The notes beneath the pieces were generated by a model. That model saw only the letters and a program-made list of their open reading frames with translations, had not been told where the DNA came from and made no database searches. Source: an uncultured Pelagibacteraceae bacterium (lineage in GTDB: Bacteria; Pseudomonadota; Alphaproteobacteria; Pelagibacterales; Pelagibacteraceae). From it: a stretch of DNA of 46,391 bases. Location: NCBI GenBank assembly GCA_902611145.1, contig CACLYO010000009.1, forward strand, positions 1 to 46,391, written 5' to 3'. The position numbers were made by a program, and so were the translations under genes. Shown in pieces: positions 8,355-16,275 of this stretch (the first letter of the stretch is position 1; each line of letters begins with the position of its first letter).

Positions 8355-8773
8355 ATGAAAAATATAAAATTTTATCTAATTTCATTAAAGATATGTCTAG
8401 TGAAACTCCGGATGTAGAAAGTTATCTTTTTACAAAAGATAATATTTCAAAATACGAATTAGATATTGATATTAGTTCTAATCCATTAAAAAATAAATTA
8501 ATCGAAGTAAATACCTGTCTAAAGTTTCAAGATAAAACTAAACAAGAAAAAAAATCTTACTTTGAAGTAATTTATACTTCCGTAGTTAGGATAGAAGATG
8601 GTGTAAAAGAAAAAAAAGATTTACAAAAAATAGTATTATGCGATGTTCCAACAGAGATTTACACAGAACTTGAAAAAATTTTATTAAATCTTTTATCTGA
8701 CTCAGGATACCCTGGTGTAAAATTTGATAAAAAAGTAGATTTTACTAAACTTTTTAAAGAAAAATTTAATTAA
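8351..8773 (+). CDS. secB: Export chaperone SecB (divergent)
   Basis: This 140-residue protein aligns by pattern with SecB. The segments are FIKDMSSETPDVESYLF, YELDIDISSNPLKNKLIEVNTCLKF, SYFEVIYTSVVRIEDG and VLCDVPTEIYTELEKILLNLLSDSGYPGVKFDKKVDFTKLF, the last corresponding to the conserved P-x-L-FP-x-R...G-(F/Y)P core and terminal helix. Many otherwise conserved SecB positions have drifted. The genomic place, between fxsA and dnaQ opposite the Tim44-like gene, is the standard alphaproteobacterial secB position. SecB is a tetrameric holdase that hands presecretory proteins to SecA. The 3' end overlaps dnaQ convergently by eight bases. Confidence 0.85.
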   Translation: MNEKYKILSNFIKDMSSETPDVESYLFTKDNISKYELDIDISSNPLKNKLIEVNTCLKFQDKTKQEKKSYFEVIYTSVVRIEDGVKEKKDLQKIVLCDVPTEIYTELEKILLNLLSDSGYPGVKFDKKVDFTKLFKEKFN

Positions 8774-9437
8774 AAAAATTTTTTTTAAGACTAGACTTTA
8801 AAAATAATTTATGAAGTTCCGCTTCTTCTTTTGTTGGTTTAACAATTTTTTTAGAATATGAAATTATATCATTCTTTTTATTATTTATTTCGCTAATTTC
8901 ACCCGACTGAAAATTTAATAATGGTTCCTTTTGATCAATTAAATTTATATAAACTTTAGTTAGCAACTCACAGTCAATTATAGCTGTATGATTTTTTCTT
9001 TTTGAATTATCAATTTTATATCTCTTACAAAGTGCATCCAAACTAATTTGTGATCCAGGAAATTTTTCTCTAGCAATCTGAAGAGTATCTATAACCATAT
9101 TCTTATCAATTTTTTCTCTTCCTATTAAAGAAAGTTCATTATTTAAATGAGCTAGATCAAATCCAGCATTATGAATTACTAACTTTTTATCTTTAATAAA
9201 ATCTAAAAATTCATCAACAACTTCTTTAAATTTTTTTTGGGAAGAAAGAAATTCATCTGAATATCCATGAACTTTGAATGCTTGCTCAGAAACTTTTCTT
9301 TCTGGATTTAAATAACAATGGAATTTTTTTGATGTTACTACATAGTTATTCATTTCTAAACAACCTATTTCTACTATTCTATGTCCTTCTCTGACTTCTA
9401 AACCAGTTGTTTCTGTATCGAGGATTACTTCTTTCAT
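8766..9437 (-). CDS. dnaQ: DNA polymerase III epsilon subunit (3'-5' proofreading exonuclease)
   Basis: The 223-residue DEDDh exonuclease has all catalytic residues: Asp7 and Glu9 (ILDTETTGLE), Asp94 (HNAGFDLAHL), and His150 with Asp155 (KNHTAIIDCELL). The C-terminal tail, about residues 180-223, is the flexible segment that should bind the polymerase alpha subunit. It proofreads replication errors. It overlaps the end of coaE by four bases and belongs to the leftward cluster ppsR-maf-aroE-coaE-dnaQ, the standard alphaproteobacterial order beside the origin. Confidence 0.95.
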   Translation of the reverse strand: MKEVILDTETTGLEVREGHRIVEIGCLEMNNYVVTSKKFHCYLNPERKVSEQAFKVHGYSDEFLSSQKKFKEVVDEFLDFIKDKKLVIHNAGFDLAHLNNELSLIGREKIDKNMVIDTLQIAREKFPGSQISLDALCKRYKIDNSKRKNHTAIIDCELLTKVYINLIDQKEPLLNFQSGEISEINNKKNDIISYSKKIVKPTKEEAELHKLFLKSSLKKNFFN

Positions 9438-10009
9438 TTTTTTAAAATTATTTTTTTTATTAATTTAACATTTTTTTTTAAAGATACATTTTTAAAATCA
9501 TTTATTATTACAAAATTAGATTTTTTTTTTTTTATTTGTATTGGAAGTTGAATTTTTTTAAATCTATTAAAAATTTTATAATTAAAACTACGCCTTCTCT
9601 TTAGCCTTCTATTTATTTCAGATTTTTTTGCATCAACAAAAATAATTATATCTCCCTTTTTATTAATTTTATTTTCAAAATACAAAGGGATATCAAGCAC
9701 AATTGCTTTTTTTTTTTTATTTTTTTTTATAAAGCTATACATACTTTTTCTTATAATTGGATGTACTATTTTTGTTATTTTCTTTAAATTATTTTTATTT
9801 GAAAATATAGCTCTCAAAATTTCGTTTTTTTTGATTGGATATGATTTTATAAATTTAGGTAATTTTTTTTTTAAAATTAAAAAACACTTATAATTTTTTT
9901 TGTAAATTTTACTAACCTCTATATCTGCATTAAATATAGGAAAACCCAGTAGTTTGGCCACATAACTTTTTCCTGATCCTATTTCACCAACTGTTGCTAT
10001 TCTAATCAT
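9434..10009 (-). CDS. coaE: Dephospho-CoA kinase
   Basis: The 191-residue P-loop kinase has GEIGSGKS at residues 8-15. The CoA-binding Asp region is recognisable (FPIFNADIEVSKIYK, near 24-38), as is the lid-like VHPIIRKSMYSFI. It phosphorylates dephospho-CoA, the last step of CoA synthesis. The protein is exceptionally rich in Lys and Ile (runs such as KKNKKKKAI), and its DNA is nearly pure A/T in places. This is a strong example of the compositional drift in this genome while catalytic motifs are retained. It overlaps aroE by eight bases and dnaQ by four. Confidence 0.92.
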   Translation of the reverse strand: MIRIATVGEIGSGKSYVAKLLGFPIFNADIEVSKIYKKNYKCFLILKKKLPKFIKSYPIKKNEILRAIFSNKNNLKKITKIVHPIIRKSMYSFIKKNKKKKAIVLDIPLYFENKINKKGDIIIFVDAKKSEINRRLKRRRSFNYKIFNRFKKIQLPIQIKKKKSNFVIINDFKNVSLKKNVKLIKKIILKK

Positions 10010-10796
10010 CTAATAATTTAATTGTTTCATTATCAATTTCTGGAAATATTTTATGCCAAATAGCAAATGCTTGATGAGCTTGGTAAATAAACATCATTTT
10101 CCCATTTTCTATCTCATTTCCTAATTCTTTTGCTTTTCTTAAGAAATTTGTATCCTTAGGATTATAAATAACATCATAAAAAAATTTATTTTTCCCAAAA
10201 TCATTATAATTTAATTTAATTTCATCATCACTTTTCAAACCTATACTTGTTGCATTTATAATCATATCGAATTCTCCTGTTTTCCCCCAATCTATAATTT
10301 CAATTCCTGGAAAAATTTTTTTTATATTTTCTGCTTTTAATTTAGTTCTATTAGATAAAATTATATGAGATGCTTTCATTTTTTTTAAAGCAAAAATAAT
10401 TGAAGGAACAACTCCTCCTGCACCCAGAATAAGAACTTTTTTACCTAAAACATTATATTTAAAATGTCTTAAACCTAATTCAAAACCTGCTATATCAGTA
10501 TTATGTCCAATGATTTTATCATTTTTACGATAAATTGTATTAACAGATTGTGTTTTTTTTGCTTCAACACTTAATTCATCAATATAAGGAATAACAGAGT
10601 TTTTAAATGGAACTGTTACATTTATTCCATCAATTTCACCTAATTTTAATTTTAATATTATTTTTTTTAAATCACTCTTAATAAGTAATTTCTTTTCATA
10701 AATAGCATCAATTTTATTTTTCTTAATCCAATAATTATGAAGTTTTGGTGATAATGAATGATCTATTGGATTTCCTATAACTAAGTATTTTTTCAT
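10002..10796 (-). CDS. aroE: Shikimate dehydrogenase
   Basis: The 264-residue enzyme has the shikimate-binding motif IDHSLSPKLHN at residues 11-21, catalytic Lys65 (GINVTVPFKNSV) and Asp101 (GHNTDIAGFE). The NADP-binding GAGGVVPSI follows near 126-134, then NATSIG and the QAHQAFAIW C-terminal region. It reduces 3-dehydroshikimate to shikimate in aromatic amino acid synthesis. The overlaps with maf (four bases) and coaE (eight bases) show coupled translation. Confidence 0.96.
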   Translation of the reverse strand: MKKYLVIGNPIDHSLSPKLHNYWIKKNKIDAIYEKKLLIKSDLKKIILKLKLGEIDGINVTVPFKNSVIPYIDELSVEAKKTQSVNTIYRKNDKIIGHNTDIAGFELGLRHFKYNVLGKKVLILGAGGVVPSIIFALKKMKASHIILSNRTKLKAENIKKIFPGIEIIDWGKTGEFDMIINATSIGLKSDDEIKLNYNDFGKNKFFYDVIYNPKDTNFLRKAKELGNEIENGKMMFIYQAHQAFAIWHKIFPEIDNETIKLLDD

Positions 10797-11377
10797 TTTA
10801 TATTATTTAAATATTCCTTAATTTTTTTAACTGGCAAACCCATAATTGTATTTTTATCACCATTAATTTTAGAAAATAAATTCTTTCCTATACCTTCTAT
10901 TTGATAAACATTGTACGCATATAAATCTTCATCTTTAATTTTTGATAAATAAGATTTTAATTCTTTATCATTCATTTGTTTCATAATTAATTCTGCTTTA
11001 TCAGTATAATTCCATATCATTGATCCATTTTTTGATATACAAACAGAACTTATTAAGTGGTGCTTTTTACCATTTAACTTCTTAAGAATTTCCATTGCTT
11101 CTTCTCTACTTGAGGGTTTGGAAATTATTTTTCCATTTAAATCAATAACACTATCAGCACCAATTACTATTTCTCCATTTTTTTTTTGACTTATTTTATT
11201 TGCCTTAAGCTCAGCCAAATTTTTAGATATTATTTCTGGGAAAGCTCCTTCTTTTGTTAAAGAAATTTTTATAGAATCTTCATCAATATTTGCCGGTTCA
11301 ACTGAACATTGAATATTATTATTATTTAAAATTTCTTTTCTTACTTTGCTCTTTGATGCTAAAATAACTTTAAGCAT
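10793..11377 (-). CDS. maf: Maf-family nucleoside triphosphate pyrophosphatase
   Basis: This 194-residue protein opens LKVILASKSKVRKEIL, the Maf signature Ser/Arg motif, and carries VIGADSVIDLNGK with Asp75 and a SREEAMEILKKLNGKKH motif. Maf proteins hydrolyse non-canonical nucleotides such as dTTP, UTP or modified pyrimidine triphosphates and limit their incorporation. The subfamily (YhdE-like or YceF-like) is not assigned. It overlaps ppsR by eight bases and aroE by four, in the conserved origin-proximal cluster. Confidence 0.93.
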   Translation of the reverse strand: MLKVILASKSKVRKEILNNNNIQCSVEPANIDEDSIKISLTKEGAFPEIISKNLAELKANKISQKKNGEIVIGADSVIDLNGKIISKPSSREEAMEILKKLNGKKHHLISSVCISKNGSMIWNYTDKAELIMKQMNDKELKSYLSKIKDEDLYAYNVYQIEGIGKNLFSKINGDKNTIMGLPVKKIKEYLNNIK

Positions 11378-12194
11378 TTTTTTTTTTAATTTCGTACATT
11401 TTAATAATCGAGGCAGCAGTTTCTTCTACAGATTTTCTAGTTACATCTATAACTGGCCATTTATATTTTTGAAAAGTTTTTTTTGACATTTCTACTTCTT
11501 CATTAATTTTTTTTAAGTCAGTATAATTTTTTCCTCTAGATTCATTTAATGTATTCATTCTGGTTTTTCTAATCTCAATTAACCTTTCTGGTTCTACGGT
11601 TAAGCCTACTATACATTTTATACTTTTATTTTTTTTAAGAAAATCAGGTATTGAATTTTCATTTACCAATGGAATATTTGAAACTCTATAACCTTTATTT
11701 GCTAAATATATAGATGTAGGAGTTTTACTTGTTCTACTAACTCCAAGTAAAATTATATCTGACTTTTGTACATCCTCAGTTAAATTGCCATCGTCATGGT
11801 TCATGGTAAATTGTATAGCTTCAATTTTTTTATTGTAATCTCCATCTATCACATATTGGCGGCTTGGAACGTGTAATGCTTCCTGATTAAGTAATTTTGA
11901 AAAACTTAAAATTAAATTTCCTAATACACTAAAACAAGGGACTTTTATTTTATCAGATTCTTTTTTTAAAAATTCTGCTAATTTATCATCAACAATAGTA
12001 TATAAAATAATTGATTTTTTTTGTTTTTTACAAGTTTCCATAATTTTAGATATTTGATTTTCAGTTCTGGTAAATGAAAAATGGTTTGTTTCATAATTAA
12101 AATTTTTAAACTGTGCTTTTAGTGCGATAAAAATTCTATCGAGAGTTTCGCCCGTTGAATCTGATACTAAATAAATTTGATATGAATTATCCAT
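11370..12194 (-). CDS. ppsR: PEP synthase / pyruvate phosphate dikinase regulatory protein (DUF299 kinase-pyrophosphorylase)
   Basis: The 274-residue protein begins with the family motif YLVSDSTGETLDRIF (residues 9-22) and has the nucleotide-binding loop GVSRTSKT at 151-158. This bifunctional enzyme phosphorylates (using ADP) and dephosphorylates a Thr of PEP synthase or pyruvate phosphate dikinase, switching gluconeogenic flux. The target gene is not in the window. It is the RP001-type gene that flanks the replication origin in Caulobacter and Rickettsia, and here too it faces hemE across an AT-rich gap. Confidence 0.93.
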   Translation of the reverse strand: MDNSYQIYLVSDSTGETLDRIFIALKAQFKNFNYETNHFSFTRTENQISKIMETCKKQKKSIILYTIVDDKLAEFLKKESDKIKVPCFSVLGNLILSFSKLLNQEALHVPSRQYVIDGDYNKKIEAIQFTMNHDDGNLTEDVQKSDIILLGVSRTSKTPTSIYLANKGYRVSNIPLVNENSIPDFLKKNKSIKCIVGLTVEPERLIEIRKTRMNTLNESRGKNYTDLKKINEEVEMSKKTFQKYKWPVIDVTRKSVEETAASIIKMYEIKKKNA

Positions 12195-12298
12195 GTATAA
12201 TTTGTTTATAAAAAGTTGATAGTAAACTTATTTAACATAAAATTGAATATTATTGTTTTTTGAGTGAAAAAAACCCATTTAATTAACAATATTACACA

Positions 12299-12307
12299 TG
12301 TTGATAA
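12299..12307 (-). other. DnaA-box-like 9-mer (one mismatch)
   Basis: TGTTGATAA on the plus strand is TTATCAACA on the minus strand, one base from the consensus TTATCCACA. It shares orientation with the two other candidate boxes in the ppsR-hemE gap. The call rests on its position. Confidence 0.4.
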
Positions 12308-12320
12308 TAGTTTTTCATAA

Positions 12321-12329
12321 TGTAGATAA
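12321..12329 (-). other. DnaA-box-like 9-mer (one mismatch)
   Basis: TGTAGATAA reads TTATCTACA on the minus strand, one mismatch to TTATCCACA. It lies 22 bases (about two helical turns) from the preceding candidate and has the same orientation, a spacing compatible with cooperative DnaA binding. Confidence 0.4.
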
Positions 12330-12350
12330 ATTAATATAAATCAAAATCTT

Positions 12351-12365
12351 TTAATTTTTATTTAA
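12351..12365. promoter_or_regulatory. CtrA-type motif TTAA-N7-TTAA
   Basis: TTAA at 12351-12354 and TTAA at 12362-12365 are exactly seven bases apart, the spacing of CtrA half-sites in Caulobacter. A near match with one mismatch (TTAACATAAAATTGA) is at 12232-12246. TTAA is very frequent in this DNA, so chance is a serious alternative. The interest lies in its location in the putative origin. Confidence 0.25.
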
Positions 12366-12383
12366 ATAATTTAAAACATATTT

Positions 12384-12392
12384 TGTGTATAA
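12384..12392 (-). other. DnaA box (fits TTATNCACA)
   Basis: TGTGTATAA on the plus strand is TTATACACA on the minus strand, an exact fit to the relaxed DnaA consensus. It is the best single DnaA site I found in the ppsR-hemE gap and has the same orientation as the two weaker boxes to its left. Confidence 0.55.
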
Positions 12393-12476
12393 ATTATGTA
12401 TTACTGGTTTATAAAAATTAATTAACATTATTAACAGGACTATAATCTAATACTAAACTATTTATATTAATTAAAT

Positions 12477-13493
12477 ATGACCCCTATTAAAACTTGTATT
12501 GTAGATAAAAGTAATAAAAAAAATCCTGTTTGGTTTATGAGACAGGCAGGAAGATATTTACCTGAATTTAGAGAAATAAGAAAAGAAAATCCAAATTTTA
12601 TAGAATTATGTTTAAATAAAAATTTAACACCAGAAATTACTTTACAACCATTAAAAAGATTTGAGCTTGATGCTGCTATAATTTTTTCTGATATTTTAAT
12701 GTTACCATATGGATTAGGACAAAAAGTTGAATTCAAAAAAAACTATGGACCATCACTTGAAGATTTAGATTTAAATAAATTATTAAATGTTAAAGATGAA
12801 GATTTCACTAATAAATTAAAACCAGTATATGATGCAATTAATATTGTATCAAAAGATAAACTTGTAGATGAAAAAGATCTTTTCGGATTTATTGGTGCTC
12901 CCTGGACAATATTTGTTTATATGTTAAATAAAAAATCACCAAAATTAGCTAAAGATTTAAAAAATTCAATTTTTAATAAAATACAAGACAAAGATATACA
13001 GAAGCTTTTAATGATTATTGTAAAATTTTTAAAAATTCATATCAAGAATCAAATAGAAAATGGAGCTTCAATGATTCAAATTTTTGATAGTTGGGCTGGA
13101 TTATTAGAAGAAGAATCATATGAGGATTACATATATAATCCAACAATAGAATTAGTAAATTACACTAAAAAACTTGGGGTTCCTGTAATATGTTTTCCTA
13201 GAAATATTAAAAATTATAAAAAATTCTGTGCAAAAGTAAATCCTAGTGCAGTTAATATTGATTATGAAGTGGATCCTAAAATTATAATTAAAGAAATCAA
13301 AATTCCTATTCAAGGGGGATTAGATCCAAAAATATTACTTAGTGATAAAGATCAACTAAAAAAAGAAGCAAATAAATATTTGGAAATATTTAAAGACCAT
13401 CCATACATATTTAATTTAGGACATGGTGTATTGCCCGAAACAGACCCAAATATGGTAGATTATTTAGTGAAATTAATTAAAGATTTTAAATGA
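12477..13493 (+). CDS. hemE: Uroporphyrinogen decarboxylase
   Basis: The 338-residue TIM-barrel enzyme has the N-terminal signature PVWFMRQAGRYLPEFRE (residues 17-33), catalytic Asp72 in IIFSDILMLPYGLG, the FIGAPWTIF motif and the C-terminal NLGHGVLPETDP. It decarboxylates the four acetate side chains of uroporphyrinogen III to give coproporphyrinogen III. It overlaps hemH by four bases and heads a heme operon with hemH and hemJ. TATAAT occurs at 12441-12446, about 30 bases upstream, without a convincing -35. Its position next to the putative origin matches Caulobacter. Confidence 0.97.
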   Translation: MTPIKTCIVDKSNKKNPVWFMRQAGRYLPEFREIRKENPNFIELCLNKNLTPEITLQPLKRFELDAAIIFSDILMLPYGLGQKVEFKKNYGPSLEDLDLNKLLNVKDEDFTNKLKPVYDAINIVSKDKLVDEKDLFGFIGAPWTIFVYMLNKKSPKLAKDLKNSIFNKIQDKDIQKLLMIIVKFLKIHIKNQIENGASMIQIFDSWAGLLEEESYEDYIYNPTIELVNYTKKLGVPVICFPRNIKNYKKFCAKVNPSAVNIDYEVDPKIIIKEIKIPIQGGLDPKILLSDKDQLKKEANKYLEIFKDHPYIFNLGHGVLPETDPNMVDYLVKLIKDFK

Positions 13494-14488
13494 AAGATCA
13501 TCCAAAAGTTAATTATGGAAAAACAGGAGTACTTCTAGTTAATCTTGGTACGCCGGATTCAACTAGTTGGTGGGATGTAAGAAAATATTTAAAAGAATTT
13601 TTATCTGACAAGCGAGTGATAGAAGTAAATTTTTTTTTGTGGCAAATAATACTTAATCTTTTTATTTTAACATTTAGACCTTCAAAAACTGCCAAAGCTT
13701 ATAAAGAAATTTGGATGAAAAAGGAAAATATGTCCCCGTTAAGATATTATACTGAGATGCAGACAAAAAAGTTAAAAGAAAAAATAAAAAATGAAGAAAT
13801 AATTATAGATCATGCAATGAGATATGGGAATCCAAGTATAAAAAATACAATTCTAAATCTCCAAAAAAATGGATGTGAAGAACTAATAGTTTTACCATTA
13901 TATCCTCAATATGCTGCTGCAACTACAGCAACAGTTTGTGATGAAGTTTACAGAAGTTTAATGAAAATGAGATGGCAGCCGAGTCTTCAAATAATCCCTC
14001 ATTATGAATCTGAGCCCTTATATATTGATGCTTTAGTTAAAAGTATTAATAAAAAAATTTCAGAATTAAATTGGAAACCAGATTTAATAGTAGCTTCTTA
14101 TCATGGAATACCTAAAAAATATTTTGATAAAGGGGATCCTTACCACTGTTATTGTCAGAAAACTTCTCGACTTATCATAGAAAAATTTAATACAATTCCA
14201 ATACAAACAACATTTCAGTCACGTTTTGGTCCACAGGAATGGCTTCAACCATATACCGATAAAACTCTTGAAAATTTACCAAAAGAAGGAAAAAAAAATA
14301 TTTTAGTTGTTTGCCCTGGTTTTTCTTCAGACTGTGTGGAAACTTTAGAAGAAATTGCAATTCAGGGTAAAAATAGTTTTTTTAAAAATGGTGGAAAAAA
14401 TTTTGATATAGTTCCTTGCCTTAATGATAATGAAGATCATATTAATTTATTAAAGCACTTAGTGGATAGATATACTTTAAAAAAATGA
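13490..14488 (+). CDS. hemH: Ferrochelatase
   Basis: At 332 residues this is a normal-length ferrochelatase. It has VLLVNLGTPDS at residues 14-24, catalytic His205 in VASYHGIPKKYFDKGDPYHC, and the C-terminal PGFSSDCVETLEEIAIQG motif. It inserts Fe2+ into protoporphyrin IX to form heme and works at the inner membrane face. The adjacent Cys-rich HCYC segment is seen in several alphaproteobacterial enzymes. It overlaps hemE (ATGA) upstream and hemJ downstream by four bases each, so the three are a translationally coupled late-heme operon. Confidence 0.96.
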   Translation: MKDHPKVNYGKTGVLLVNLGTPDSTSWWDVRKYLKEFLSDKRVIEVNFFLWQIILNLFILTFRPSKTAKAYKEIWMKKENMSPLRYYTEMQTKKLKEKIKNEEIIIDHAMRYGNPSIKNTILNLQKNGCEELIVLPLYPQYAAATTATVCDEVYRSLMKMRWQPSLQIIPHYESEPLYIDALVKSINKKISELNWKPDLIVASYHGIPKKYFDKGDPYHCYCQKTSRLIIEKFNTIPIQTTFQSRFGPQEWLQPYTDKTLENLPKEGKKNILVVCPGFSSDCVETLEEIAIQGKNSFFKNGGKNFDIVPCLNDNEDHINLLKHLVDRYTLKK

Positions 14489-14919
14489 ACATTTATTTAA
14501 CTTTAAAAGCTCTACATTTGATAGCTGTAATTTCTTGGATGGCTGGATTGTTATATTTACCAAGAATATTTGTTTATCATGTAGAAAATAAAAATGATCA
14601 AAATACATCAAATATTTTTAAGGTTATGGAAAGAAAGCTCTATTTTTATATTATGATGCCAGCAATGATTTTGTCTTGGATTTTAGGTCTATTGTTGATT
14701 GGCAGTATTGGTTTTGACCAGCTGGCGAGCAAGTGGCTACAAATAAAACTAATATTGGTGTTTATTTTAACTATTTATCACTTATTTTTAGGTGTTTGTT
14801 TGAAAAAATTTAGTATTGATAAAAACACCTATTCATCTAAATTTTATAGAATTTTTAATGAAGTACCTACTATTTTGCTTATTTTAATTGTTTTTATAGT
14901 CATTTTTAAACCTATCTAG
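14485..14919 (+). CDS. hemJ: Protoporphyrinogen IX oxidase, HemJ type
   Basis: The 144-residue membrane protein has four hydrophobic segments. The HemJ signature is in the first: His11 and Trp18 (LHLIAVISWMAGLLYLPRIFVYH), followed by MERKLYFYIMMPAMILSWILG and a KLILVFILTIYHLFLG segment. HemJ oxidises protoporphyrinogen IX to protoporphyrin IX and is unrelated to HemG and HemY. It is the usual form in alphaproteobacteria. Placement directly after hemH supplies the enzyme whose product HemH uses. The short intergenic region after it (14920-14977) shows no clear terminator. Confidence 0.93.
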   Translation: MNIYLTLKALHLIAVISWMAGLLYLPRIFVYHVENKNDQNTSNIFKVMERKLYFYIMMPAMILSWILGLLLIGSIGFDQLASKWLQIKLILVFILTIYHLFLGVCLKKFSIDKNTYSSKFYRIFNEVPTILLILIVFIVIFKPI

Positions 14920-14977
14920 TATTGAAAAAATTTAAAAGATATATATATTAAAACTATCTCAAAATTAATCCCACACA

Positions 14978-16249
14978 ATGAATATTCAAGAACTTAAAAC
15001 AAAATCATCAGAGAATTTGATTACTCAAGCAGAGGAACTCGGAATTGAGAATGCCAGCACACTTAGAAAACAAGAAATATTATTTGCTATTTTAAAAAAA
15101 CTTGCAGAAAAAGGTGAAGAAATAACTGGTGTTGGTGTTTTGCAATTATTGCAAGACGGTTTTGGTTTTTTAAGAGCAATGGAATCAAATTATTTACCAG
15201 GCCCAGATGATATTTATATAAGCCCTAGTCAGATCAGAAGATTTGGATTAAGAACAGGAGATACTGTAGAGGGACCTGTAAGAGCACCTAAAGATGGCGA
15301 AAGATATTTTGCTTTACTTCAAGTTAGTAAAATTAATTTTGAAGATCCTGAAAAAGCTAGACATAAAATTGCATTTGATAATTTAACTCCTTTATATCCA
15401 AACAAACAATTTGTTATGGAAGTGGAGACAACAAAAGTGGAAAAAAAACCAGATTTAACAGCACGTTTAATAGATTTGGTAAGTCCAATAGGAAAAGGCC
15501 AAAGATCATTAATTATTTCACCACCTAAAGCTGGGAAAACAATGATTTTACAAAGTATTGCAAACTCAATATCAGCAAATCATCCAGAATGTTATTTGAT
15601 GGTTTTACTTATAGACGAGAGACCAGAAGAAGTAACAGATATGCAAAGAACTGTTAAAGGAGAAGTTATTAGTTCTACTTTTGATGAACCTGCGCAGAGA
15701 CATGTTGCTGTTGCTGAGATGGTTATAGAAAAAGCTAAAAGACTTACGGAACATAAAAAAGATGTCGTAATTTTATTAGACTCTATAACTCGACTAGGAA
15801 GAGCTTATAATGCGGTGGTGCCAAGCTCTGGAAAAGTATTAACAGGTGGTGTTGATGCAAATGCATTACAAAGACCAAAAAGATTTTTTGGTGCAGCTAG
15901 AAATATTGAAGAAGGTGGGTCTCTTACAATTATAGCAACTGCCTTAATTGATACTGGTAGTAGAATGGATGAAGTTATATTTGAAGAATTTAAAGGTACT
16001 GGTAATAGTGAAACTATATTAGATAGAAAAATTTCTGAAAAAAGAATATATCCAGCAATTGATATTACCAAATCTGGAACAAGACGAGAAGAGCTTTTGT
16101 TTGATAAAAATGATTTACAAAAAATGAATGTTTTGAGAAGAATAATAGCTTCTATGGGTTCAATGGATGCTATAGAGTTTATAAACTCGAAACTTAAAAG
16201 TACAAAAAATAATTCTGAGTTTTTTAACTCTATGAATAAGCCTTCATAA
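14978..16249 (+). CDS. rho: Transcription termination factor Rho
   Basis: The 423-residue hexameric RNA helicase has the N-terminal Rho helical region, an OSB RNA-binding domain (GFGFLR near residues 62-66, [14 protein letters not shown]), Walker A SPPKAGKT at 181-188, Walker [14 protein letters not shown], and the Q/R-loop region through [23 protein letters not shown]. It ends transcription at untranslated C-rich RNA. In this window almost no intrinsic terminators are visible, so Rho presumably carries much of the load, although C-rich stretches are scarce in such AT-rich DNA. Position between hem genes and mnmE is conserved in alphaproteobacteria. Confidence 0.97.
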   Translation: MNIQELKTKSSENLITQAEELGIENASTLRKQEILFAILKKLAEKGEEITGVGVLQLLQDGFGFLRAMESNYLPGPDDIYISPSQIRRFGLRTGDTVEGPVRAPKDGERYFALLQVSKINFEDPEKARHKIAFDNLTPLYPNKQFVMEVETTKVEKKPDLTARLIDLVSPIGKGQRSLIISPPKAGKTMILQSIANSISANHPECYLMVLLIDERPEEVTDMQRTVKGEVISSTFDEPAQRHVAVAEMVIEKAKRLTEHKKDVVILLDSITRLGRAYNAVVPSSGKVLTGGVDANALQRPKRFFGAARNIEEGGSLTIIATALIDTGSRMDEVIFEEFKGTGNSETILDRKISEKRIYPAIDITKSGTRREELLFDKNDLQKMNVLRRIIASMGSMDAIEFINSKLKSTKNNSEFFNSMNKPS

Positions 16250-16275
16250 AATACAATTTTTAATATTTTATAAAT

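Larger units (their letters stand above)
12195..12476. other. Putative chromosomal replication origin (oriC), ppsR-hemE intergenic region
   Basis: This is the longest non-coding stretch in the window, very AT-rich and lying between the divergent ppsR and hemE genes. In Caulobacter and Rickettsia the origin lies between hemE and the same RP001/ppsR-type gene. Three same-orientation DnaA-like boxes occur: TGTTGATAA (12299-12307), TGTAGATAA (12321-12329) and TGTGTATAA (12384-12392). The last fits TTATNCACA on the minus strand exactly. One TTAA-N7-TTAA CtrA-type motif also occurs. The parABS locus lies about 9 kb to the right. Synteny is the strongest evidence; the motifs alone would be weak in such AT-rich DNA. 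Confidence 0.62.

Noticed and set aside
9434-10009. Very long A and T homopolymer runs in coaE, considered as signs of frameshift decay
   Set aside because: The frame is intact at normal length and the P-loop and other motifs are preserved, so it is composition and not pseudogene formation.
12467-12736. Minus-strand 89-codon frame opposite hemE
   Set aside because: It is a shadow of hemE with no family resemblance and would run through the hemE start; the same reasoning applies to the other long antisense frames opposite rho, mnmE, mnmG, parA, leuS, dnaJ and maeB.
16246-16271. ATAAAATA...TATTTTAT inverted repeat after rho
   Set aside because: Stem of eight A/T pairs only with no T-run; far too weak for a terminator and expected by chance in this composition.
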